Shown here one piece after another: positions 22,601 through 34,600 of a stretch of 42,693 nt of DNA. The notes beneath the pieces were generated by a model. That model had not been told where the DNA came from. It saw only the letters and a list, made by a program, of their open reading frames with translations, and did no database searches. Numbering within the stretch: the stretch's first letter is position 1; every line of letters starts with the position of its first letter. This stretch comes from Saccoglossus kowalevskii (Eukaryota; Hemichordata; Enteropneusta; Harrimaniidae). Both the position numbers and the translations under genes were made by a program. The stretch spans positions 74,315 through 117,007 of the forward strand of contig NW_003158231.1 of assembly GCF_000003605.2 (NCBI RefSeq). The letters run 5' to 3'.

Positions 22601-25600
22601 TCAACCATCTTGTATTGAATCCAAGCTCAAACCAACTTGCATCTTTTTAAATTTACAAAAAGGCTACCGGTCAGACAATTTCAAATAATCCTAACAAACA
22701 CAGAATGTGTCTCAGTATGCCATATATATTTTTAATTTCACAGACTCAGTCAGCAAAATTGGGAGATAACATCTACACGTATAAAATTTAGGTTTTTAGG
22801 CTATTTTTTAGTTTAAATATGGCCAACAGTCGACATTGAAGCATAAGTAATGCTATGGAATTATGTATCAACATGTCCCAAGTTTAGTGAAAACAAAAAT
22901 CAGTCCATGAACTTGTGACTATAAATATGACTGAGGGACACGCCAACAATGAACTAAACCAATTGCACAAGGCTAAAAAGTTGTTTGACAAATTCACATC
23001 CCCCACCCATGCATTTCTCATTAAACTGAAATTGATTACATGCATAATTTTTATTCTTTGGTAACACAAGTATTTTTTTTACCAAATTGACACAATAAGA
23101 TTTGTGTTAGATGTGACAAGCTAAGACAAAAACAAAGCTACATTAAAATGATGCATCAAAGATAGTATCATGTTCAGGAAATGAAAATACAATATTTACA
23201 CACTTGAGGTATTTCAATGATGCATTGTATGGTATATGTGTTGTTTTAATAAAGCAAATACAGTAATTCATTTAGTAGAACAAATATTTGGTGAATACAC
23301 GTCATCACAACATTAACTACAACCTAATTACCTGTTGTTTGTTTATTGACAGCATCCAAAGTACAGCTTGGACTGGATTTCAAAGTGGGAATAACATGAT
23401 GTCCAAACTCAAAACTTTCATCCTTATCGGATATTGTGTCATCTTCCAAAGACGTCTTGCGTGTCATTGTTATTTCAAAGATTGTAGAGGCTGAATAAAA
23501 ACACACCAGTACATGATAATTTCACAGTACATAAATATTCATTTTTTAGTCAGTTTTTAAAAATAACAAATGAAAAACAATAAGCCCCCAAGGACATTTT
23601 TGAAAGAGTCTCACTGAAAAAGAAAAGCAGTCAATATAGAAAGTTAAATTTTGTAATCAGCTGTTACTTGATTCACAAGACAAAACCACACTTAATAGCA
23701 GTGTATCCAAACATCACATTGTAAGAATATTTTTTATGCAGTTACACAGTTGTTATTGACAACCTATGCTTCAGATAAATAAAAAAAAAATAAAATAATC
23801 TTACATACATGTAGCACCCGAATAATATACTGTAAAATGACTAATTTTCACTGGGTTTAAATTTCACTGATTTGCCATTTCAGGCATATTCAGTGGGTTT
23901 TAAATTCACGGTTTTATCATTTAGATAACGTGTTCTATGCTAAATTTTACATATTTACTGGGTTTTAATTTAGCGCATTTTCCAGTCAGCGAAATAAGCC
24001 AAATTAAAACCCAGTGAATAATTAACCCCTTTACAGTACAACATATTAAAACATCGTTGATACTAGTTTATGAAAAAATTACCAAAATATTCACCAAAAA
24101 TACTGAATATTGAACTGAATTTAACAAAATTTCTCACTGAATTAATAAACAGGAAATTCACTGCACAATTATTATGTAAATACAGATATCATTATAAGTT
24201 TCTATTACAATATTATCCAAATACTGTTACAGTATTGTATCCACTAGCAGCATACATGCTTTTGTAATTAACAGATGGGTTTTTATGGTCAAAATTAGTA
24301 ATATTTGAATGATTCTGTTTTTAGGCATTTAAGCACAACTGATCAATAAATGTTTTTACCTCTTTTGGAATTGATGCTTGTCAGAGATTCCCGACTACTG
24401 AACTGGTTGGTTTCCAAGTTGGAAGGTTTTGATCTTCGCGACATCTGCGATATTTCTAAATCAGACAAGCACAACGTATGATCATCTGGTTCTAAGCTGT
24501 CTTGTCTAATAAGTGTATCGTCCAACATTGATGTATCAGAGTTCTCTGCCAAGTAATGAGAGGATGATGCTTCATTTGCTTTTATTAGTTCTCTGTCACC
24601 ATGACGGAACTGTAAAAAAACACACACAAAAAACAGTTTTTAAAATATGCAGCGTCAAAGTAAACTTACTGTTGTTGAGTATATCATATATAAAACTTGG
24701 GATTTTTTTATAAAAAAAAAAAGGTTTATCTACAAAAACAAAATGCTGTTGTACCTGGACTTCTAAACAACGTAGACGATGTTTCAAGATATCATTTGTT
24801 TTCTGTTCTTCGGAAAACTTGTGCGTTACATTTGTAATTTCTACCTCCAAGGTTTTCAGCATTTCTTTCAACATTTTATGCTGCAAGAAAATATGAACGT
24901 ATTAATTATGACAGCAATAGGCATTATTAAACCCGACATGAGACACAAAGTCTGGTGTACTATCACATAGGTTAGTATATGCTGCAAATATTTACATACA
25001 GTAGTGTGTTGTACAGCTAGTTAATCGTTTGATGCGAGAGAAACAGTTAAGAAATCAGATTTTTCAGGCAGTGTATTGAATACATCAATGGTATTCATCT
25101 TGTAGGCAAGGTACAATGTACAAGCAACTTTCTGATGGATTACAATTAGCTGATCTTGGTTTAACCTTGCTATCCTTAAAGAACAAGTTTGTAGAATCTC
25201 TTGTGTTGATACAAAATTTCCATGAATAGTCTGCGGTGCCTTCCATAGTAATCACCACAGTTTTTGAAGTGATAAATATGCTAATGAGAGATGCAGCCGT
25301 TGACCTGCTCTACACAACCAGATTCCTTTGCACAAGCATACTTGGCCAGTCAAAGTTGGATCATCAGAAATGCTTTTGTAAGCGAGTCCACATTTTGAAT
25401 TTAAAGGTAATTTAAATTTGAAAGCTCAAACTAATTAATAAAATATCAAAGTTTGAAAAAAAAAAATTTGAATTATTGTAACCACAAGAAAAAAGTTTAT
25501 GCTGAACATGACAACAAAGACGATGACAGACATTTTCTTCTCAAATACATTTCCCTTTATATAATAATAAATCGAGCCAGGTAAAAAAAATCATACATGA

Positions 25601-28600
25601 AATGTTGACAAAATATTAGAATAGTTCATAGTAGTATTAATTTGATAGGAAACCACTCGGGGCCTTGCGAGATAAATATCAAACAAAGTTGCTGTAATGA
25701 ATTAATAAGAATAATTTAATGGAGAACAATGTCAGTGCCGTAGGGCTGCTTGGACTATTACATTGTATGTCAAGAATTTAAATGAATAAAGTTCCATTAA
25801 TTAGTTATTTTACATACTGGTACGAGACATTCAAAGTTTCAAATTAGTTTTCCCCCAATGAATGATGATACATTTCTCACCTCATTTTGCAAACTTTGCA
25901 GCTGAGTTGACAGATCAAGTTTCTCACGTTCATGTCGCCTCAATTTACTATTGGTCTCACCACAATGGCTTTCGTGTTTTGTTTGTAGAATGGTGTATTG
26001 ATTAACTAACTTTTGCAACTTGGTTTTATAGAGATCACCTCGACTGTCACTTTCTTGCAATTTTTTGTCAGTTTCTGCTTTATAACGATTGAAGCGACCC
26101 ATCTCGGACTGTGCCATCTCAATGGTCTGTTTTAACTCATCGTTCTCTTTGACTCTTTCATTGTATTTCATTCTTAGACTGACTATCTCAGAATCTTTTT
26201 GGCCGATTTCCTTGGTATATTTCAGTTTCAAATGATTTATTTCATTTTCTTGCTGCTTAGAAAGTTTATCAATTTTCTCTTTGAGGCAACACTCCTGTAA
26301 ATCATGTTCTTTTTGTGTCTTTTCCATTTCTACAATTTTCTTGTTTTTCTCCGCCAGATCTTTTTCATACTTGTTCTTTTCTTGTCGAGTGGTTTCCATT
26401 ATCTGTTGTTGCTGTTGTGATATGTCACGTAGTCTGCAATGGAATTCTTTTGTCAAACTGCGTTTATTTTGAGTCTCTGCATCATAATCTTTCTGTAAGC
26501 CAGTAATTTGTGTTCTTACTTCGGCTAGTTTTCTCTCATAGCTTGCTTCCATGACTGACATCTTATTCTGGTTTTGTTCTCTCTCAGCAGCCAAATGATT
26601 TTGCAACTCTACAATCTTAGAATTCAACACTACTTCCTTCTCACATAGCTGATTCTCAACACATTGCTTTTCTGAAGCCAGCTCAGCCAGTGTGGTTCTG
26701 AATTTAATTAATTTATTTTCATATGCTGCTTTCATGGTAGAAATCTCATTTTCCTTCTGTTCACATAAAGCAGTGTATTGTTCTTTTCGCTGCTTCTCTA
26801 AATTCTCCTTTTCTGACTCCAGATCAGATACTCTTTTTTCCAAAATAAATCCCAAGGATTCACCGCGCTGAACTTCTTCAGTAGCTGTTTTGGAATACAA
26901 CACAACATGGTACAGTTATTACGGCAGACAACAACAAGTTTAAATGGAAACTACCAATGTAAGTACAAGTCCAAATTAAGTTCATTTCAGCATTCAAACA
27001 AGGATTAAATACATTTAGAAAGTGGATATATAGCCAAAGGCTCTGTGCACTTTCATAGATGCTGGCTAATCAGTAAATTGATCGAGTGAATACAGTTAAA
27101 GTTTACAATCATAAATTGATGGTTTTCACTGCAGTGGAAATACTGCATAGAATCGGACAATTCATTTACCCAGCTCACTCACCTTGTTGGCAAATTCTTT
27201 CTTCAAGCTGTTGAATTTCATCTTTCAGTGCGTTTTCTCTCTCCTCTTTTAGACTTTGTAATTCGTCTTTTTCTTTGATAATATCTAGGATACTTTGTTT
27301 ATTCCTTTCACATTCTAGTCGTAGTTGATCGTGATGGTAGGTTTCCTCAGTCAGACGTTTTTGAAGTTGAGAATTCTCTATCTGCAAGGCCTCATTGTGT
27401 TTGGTCTGAAATCAAAAACGCCCATTCACAGTTNNNNNNNNNNNNNNNNNNNNNNNNNNNNNNNNNNNNNNNNNNNNNNNNNNNNNNNNNNNNNNNNNNN
27501 NNNNNNNNNNNNNNNNNNNNNNNNNNNNNNNNNNNNNNNNNNNNNNNNNNNNNNNNNNNNNNNNNNNNNNNNNNNNNNNNNNNNNNNNNNNNNNNNNNNN
27601 NNNNNNNNNNNNNNNNNNNNNNNNNNNNNNNNNNNNNNNNNNNNNNNNNNNNNNNNNNNNNNNNNNNNNNNNNNNNNNNNNNNNNNNNNNNNNNNNNNNN
27701 NNNNNNNNNNNNNNNNNNNNNNNNNNNNNNNNNNNNNNNNNNNNNNNNNNNNNNNNNNNNNNNNNNNNNNNNNNNNNNNNNNNNNNNNNNNNNNNNNNNN
27801 NNNNNNNNNNNNNNNNNNNNNNNNNNNNNNNNNNNNNNNNNNNNNNNNNNNNNNNNNNNNNNNNNNNNNNNNNNNNNNNNNNNNNNNNNNNNNNNNNNNN
27901 NNNNNNNNNNNNNNNNNNNNNNNNNNNNNNNNNNNNNNNNNNNNNNNNNNNNNNNNNNNNNNNNNNNNNNNNNNNNNNNNNNNNNNNNNNNNNNNNNNNN
28001 NNNNNNNNNNNNNNNNNNNNNNNNNNNNNNNNNNNNNNNNNNNNNNNNNNNNNNNNNNNNNNNNNNNNNNNNNNNNNNNNNNNNNNNNNNNNNNNNNNNN
28101 NNNNNNNNNNNNNNNNNNNNNNNNNNNNNNNNNNNNNNNNNNNNNNNNNNNNNNNNNNNNNNNNNNNNNNNNNNNNNNNNNNNNNNNNNNNNNNNNNNNN
28201 NNNNNNNNNNNNNNNNNNNNNNNNNNNNNNNNNNNNNNNNNNNNNNNNNNNNNNNNNNNNNNNNNNNNNNNNNNNNNNNNNNNTTCTTTGGAATTGTTCT
28301 AAAAATAACAATTTTCAAGAAATATTAGGACACGTTTCTTAAAAAGAGTAACTGTAACACAAAAAAACAAGTCACTGAAAATGACACAGTCCCCGTTAAA
28401 TTAAGTTCTCTTTGTGCTCATCATATTAAAGCGGAGGGGTTGTCGCGAGCGCGTCCTTGAAACTTGAGTTTCAAGTGGCGTATACAACAGATTGTTTATT
28501 TACATCAAAACACGTGTTCCGTGTAGTAGTAATATGGCCAAAAATAAAAACAGCTGTTATTCGGCCATCTTTGATCTGATTATGAAACACACTGATATGT

Positions 28601-31600
28601 ATGATGTACGTGCCATATACAAATGAAAATGGTACATAAATTGTGGAAATATAGTAGTAAGGCCAAAAAGTCAGATGGCTGTCAATCGGCTATCCTTAAC
28701 CAGATTTTGAAACAAATTGTCATGGACATGCATCCTAACATGTATAAGTACATGTATGTGCCAAATTTTAATGAAAACTGACAGAGCATGTCAGATACCG
28801 CATAAAAAAAAAAAATGCCTGCCAGTCGACCGTCTTTGATCCAATTGTGAAATAAATCGTCATGGACATGTATTCTAACATATAAAATCTATGTACCAAG
28901 TTTGAATGACAACTGACAAAGCATGTCCAAAATACAACATTTTCAAAAAACAAGATGGCTGTCAGTTGGCCATTTTGAATCAAATTGCTAAACCACAGAA
29001 TGTGCACATGTCCCACATGCAAAGAATGAACGGAATCGGTCCACAGGATTCTGAAATATGACTCTGGACAGACTGAGGGACGGACGAACACACAGACGAA
29101 CGGACTCAGGAACTCACGGACAGTCGGGGACATGTATCCTAACATGTATGATCTATGTACTAAATTTGAATGAAAACTGACAAAGCATGTTCAAAATACG
29201 ACATTTTCAAAAAACAAGATGGCTGCCAGTCGGCCATCTTTGATCCAATTGTGAAATAAATCATCATTGACATGTATCCTAACATGTGTAATCTATGTAC
29301 CAAGTTTGAATGAAAACTGACAAAGCATGTCCAAAATACAACATTTTCAAAAAACAAGATGGCTGCCAGTCGGCCATTTTGAATGGAATCACTAAACCAC
29401 TGCATGTGCATACGTCTCACATAAAGTACTTGGCACATGCAAAGAATGAACGGAATCGGTCCAAGGAATTCTGGGATACGACTCCGGGTGGACGCACAGA
29501 CGGACGGAGACCGAATTATAAGTCCCTGTTTTCGGACTTCGTCCGAACGGGGACTAATAATACTATTTTATTGTACCACGAGACAACAGCTCCATGAATT
29601 TACGTAATAGACCAATGAACATTGTCATGTGATTTATGACCAATTTTCTCAAAAATTATGAGTAGGCTTCTTTCTACCTCAAGGGAACAAATGCCAAAAA
29701 AATGATTTCCATCTGCAGTGGCTCACTCATGAACCCATAGATTTTCAATCTTCAAAACTCAATCAGACGCACAATGCAATTGCCATCTGTATTTTTTTCA
29801 AATTACCAGTAAGTCGATTAAGACAATTATACATATATCAATATTGCTGCTAACAAGAAACTACACGAATAAACACCGCAATGTCAAAATACACTGGCAA
29901 ATTTGTGCCACCACCATGGGCCCATTTTTATTATACCACGGTTGCAAGTAGAACATTTCAGTGCTTACAATCATGGTGAATCTGTTTAATAATATTGAAC
30001 ACAGATTGGCAATGAAGTCATTATCATTTATCAATTTCCTTCTTCTAATAAATATTTACCCTCGGTCATGAAAAATTGGATTGATTCGGTGACCAAGTAA
30101 CAAAGAAACATATGCATGCTTCAATAAAGCCAGTCATTGTAATCACACACTATCTGTGAATTCTGAAAGTAGTTTATAAATTAATAAACGCTGCTGGGAT
30201 TGATAAATGTGATATATAGAAGATAATATTTGGTAATTAGTCCTAAGTTTAATAGTTACTTAGGACGATTACTGAATGTTATCTTCTATATATCTGTAAA
30301 TTCTGATATCCACTCAACTCTACAATACATATTATTACATTGAATGTTCATTACAACAGTTGTCAACATAATTAATAAAGTTCATAATATTATTATTTGC
30401 CCATTGTTTTTTACATATTCCAGTGTGAAAGTTTTGTAGAAATGTTCTGAATGTGCAATTGAAGCAGCAATGTTATTTACGTCCCTGGTTGAAAACAAGA
30501 CATGGAATTTCTTTGTCTGTTTTGCTTTCAACAAGTGTATCAAAAGCTGGCATTTGTGAATAAATGCATGTACACCATGCACAATAACAGCAAGACTGTT
30601 GAACTATTCCTAGAGTAACTCATCAATGCAATACTGTAAAGGGGGTAATTATTCACTGGGTTTTAATTTAGCTTATTGCGCTGACTGGAAAATGCGCTAA
30701 ATTAAAACACAGTGAATATGTAAAATTTAGCATAGAACACATTATCTAAATGATAAAACCGTGAATTTAAAAACCCACTGAATATGCCTGAAATGGTAAA
30801 TCAGTGAAATTTAAACCCAGTGAAAATTAGTCATTTTACAGTATATCTACCGGTATGTATAATCTAATGAAAATACATAAAGACCAATTGAAACTTGGAA
30901 TTTAGTGTTATAAATAAAGGTACTCTACAAAACCATATGACTATATTGTTGGCAATCATTGATAGACACCACACCATATCACTAAGGCTGTTGTCATGGC
31001 GATGCTATTGTGTACGAATAATCAGATGCTCACTTTGCTATCTCATCCTGTGCTTCTTTCACGGCAAGTTTACTGGTTTTCAGATCATCTTCAACAAAGC
31101 GCAGATGCTGCAAGCCCTTTACTTCACTCTTTAGTTGATCAATTTTGCAATCTATTGAGAAAAAAAAAGAAAGAATTACAATTATATAAATTTAGACAGT
31201 TTCAAATGACAAATGCAAAAAAATATTCATCCAATGTTTTGAGTGTTTGGTATAACTGAGTAAAACCTCAGATAGTTATGTATCATTTTTGTTTAAGTGC
31301 ATCATTTCTGATGAATCATTGCGATTTTATTCAGCAAATTTTAGCAAAGTTGAATTAAGAGCATAAAATAAGTACACTATAAAATGATTGATTTTATGGC
31401 AGTCAAAAAATATTTGCCAGAAATGGGGATGGATGATCTAAGGAAGCAGTTAAAGTAATGTAGCTTTCATGGTACACTTCAGCCTCGTTATAACGAACTC
31501 TTTGAGAGACATACAATTAGTTTATTATAGTGAAATATTCACTATAATGAAGCACATAATACATTGGGTTTGTTGTGAGCGGGAGACACGGTATGTGTTC

Positions 31601-34600
31601 ATTATATCAGGAAATTCATTATAACTGTTCATTATATTGAGGTTACAGTGTATTCGAAAAATATATATTTCAGAAGACGCAAAGTTCCGAGTCAATTGAA
31701 GATTATGATAGGAGTTCATGTTATTTATGTTCATTCAGACAGAGGTACAAAATAAAAGTGGAACTGTCAACAGTGTTAGTCATTATTTCGCCATGGAATG
31801 GAGAAGTTAATTTCACATGTACAATTTTTTGACATATGGAGTATGGCATACAAGGTAATTTTTAGGAAAAAAAAACAAAAAATATTTTTTTCAAAGTAAA
31901 CTTTGTTGTAAAGATTTAACGCCCTTTACAACATCGTTAAATTAAAACACATCAACATAAAACAGTTTAGATTTACATATTTGCACTGTATGAATAGGCG
32001 AGTGATGTACTGAAGAGATATGGTCAACAATTATATACATGTACAATTCTACCTTTCTCTATCAAGTACTTTTTATTTTCTTCTAATTCCTGTTCTCTTT
32101 CTTGACGCAAGAACATCTCAGTCCTCAAATCTCTTGTCAACTTCTCCATTTGTTTTTTGTTCTCACGAAGGGCAATCTGCAACAACATAATACTTGATAA
32201 TAAAGCCAATCAAGATTAATTTATTCAACCATTCAATTACTATTTATCCCTATATATTCAGCAAGCTTATCTCAAAGGGATATATGCAATTCAACACCCA
32301 CCTTTATTGTATTTCCATTGCTACAGACGATGACAACTACAGATGATTGGGCATACAATTTGATCTATGTATTTTATAGACGTCAAATACATAGCATCTC
32401 ATTAGAATCACACAAAGGTTTGTAAGAAAGCATGTTTAAATAGAGTTTATAAAACCGTGTAATTTGGACGGTTGCATTTTTCAAGCAACATTTTAAAAAT
32501 CTATGTGAACCCACAAGCCAAAACCCCAGGGGGGAAATTCAGCACATTGGTGATTAGCCTCATAACTTCACAACTCATCACTATACCAATATCATTTAGA
32601 CTAAATACTTTCATAGGTTGACGTTGGCAGACATAAGTGATTACCATCAGGGACATACGCAAGGATTGATGCTATTCTGGGAGTAATTATGATTGTCTGC
32701 TGACGCCAGTCTACACGAAAATATTTAGGCATATACACTGTATAGATATCACATGCATATTTCCTCAGTCCAAATAAATAAAATTACAATGAATGCAAAT
32801 ATACTGTACGAACCAGTTGTGCACGTTTTGTGCCATTGCTATTTGTTCATGATATTCGTTCCAAATCACTATTATTTTCAACCGAGCTGTATTGTGGTGG
32901 AAAAACATCCTAGCTCACTCACCTTTGTGCCAACTTGAGGAGAATTTAAAAACTGCTTAGTTGGCGAATTGCTGTAGTATTGCTGTGTGGCAGCACAACG
33001 AGTAACCAACCTAAATGGCGGCGGCAGCGGCTGCTGCTGCTGCTGTTGCAAGTCCACAGCTACACTATCTATTAAACAGAACACAATTAAATTACAATGT
33101 TATCTGCATTACATCATTACAATAGAAGTTTGGATAAGACAAAATTAGTGTAGATTTCAACCAACACACTATTTTCGGCAATAATCAAAGATCAATTACT
33201 CTAGTTTGAAGTATACATTATAAATAAAGGAACATGTATCATATCTATTTACAACAAGTTTTAGAAGTATTGTTGCAGCAATTTAGCAAACTTGCTCACT
33301 ATTCGCTGTAAACTTTGGTTTTGACAACGCAGATTTGACCACCACAAACAATTTTGCATACGTTTCAGTCCCAGAAAACCTCAGCTTAGTTAAAATACTA
33401 TTTTTTTTTTAGATATATTCCTAGCATTTAGTGATGACAGATTGAATGGTAATACATGTATTCAAATTGTAGATCAACTGCTTTAAGTCAAAACCAAAAT
33501 GGTTGGTGAATTAGTGATCAAGTTAGCCCAATAAATTTTCTTTAAAGAAACATCTCCAACAAAAGCACACATGAATCTCACTGTGAAGATCATTTACATA
33601 AACACATGAATTATTGATGGAGGAAATGCAGTAAATTAGGGTCTTACAGAATATTTATTTTTTTCAGCGAGTTGGGCTCACTCCATTATGGCCAATTTGG
33701 TCCAAAATGTTGGGCACATATGTACATAATATATTTACAAGGCCAGAACCCTTTCTAAACTTGTGTTTATCTCTTTGCATGTTGATCAACCAGTCTGTTG
33801 AAACTTGCATTATTGATATTTGTTCACGCTAAAATAAAATTTTCGGACAGGCACTTTCGCAGGTTTGACACTATGTGGTGTCAATTTCTGACATTATGGA
33901 ACCTACATGTCTGCACAAATGGTGAAAAGGACAACCTCAACAAATGTTCTAAAATTGAAACTGTGCAATAAATCAATAGGTATACATACCGCTTGTATGA
34001 GGTGATGGAGTGTTAGCAAACGTCAGTTTCATCCCTACAAACAAACTAGTGTCCAGTCCATTACTAGATGCTGCAAAATTAAAACAGCACACAATGCGTA
34101 TTACACAATCATATTCATAGAGATGTGGACAAATAATTATATATATCGGTACTAGTACATGGAGATAGTAGGCAAAAATATACAATACTCTGATTTGTCA
34201 ATGCTGCATTTATGTACACAGAAACAAAACGGAGCGAACAATATGTGAAAATTATGAAAACAAGCAAAATTTATGGTTTTCAGTGAAAATAAAGTAGTGC
34301 ACAGTACATGTATAGACTACAAACTCTTCTTTCTATCAATATTTCAACTGATCAAATCAAAAGGAACCAATTTGCCAAGAGGAAAATATACATCAGTGAG
34401 TTGAAGGCTGATATTGATATATAGGGTGTGTAATTGCATTAATACCTAGAAAACTAATCAACACTCATTGTACACTGGTAAGTATTACTACAATATATCC
34501 AATCAAGTACCTTCTTAACCCCAGCAAGAAATTACCAGACATTAATTAGAGTATGAAATTTTGCAAAATTGCATACCAGACACCAAGGCAGGTTTAAAAG

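Noticed and set aside
26281-26506. Plus-strand frames inside the large rod exon
   Set aside because: Antisense shadows of the coiled-coil coding sequence.
27325-28318. Long open frames on both strands
   Set aside because: They consist of the N gap translated as X.
28768-29438. Two minus-strand frames of 92-125 residues sharing similar peptides
   Set aside because: Their similarity comes from the 140-bp repeat module; the composition is not protein-like.
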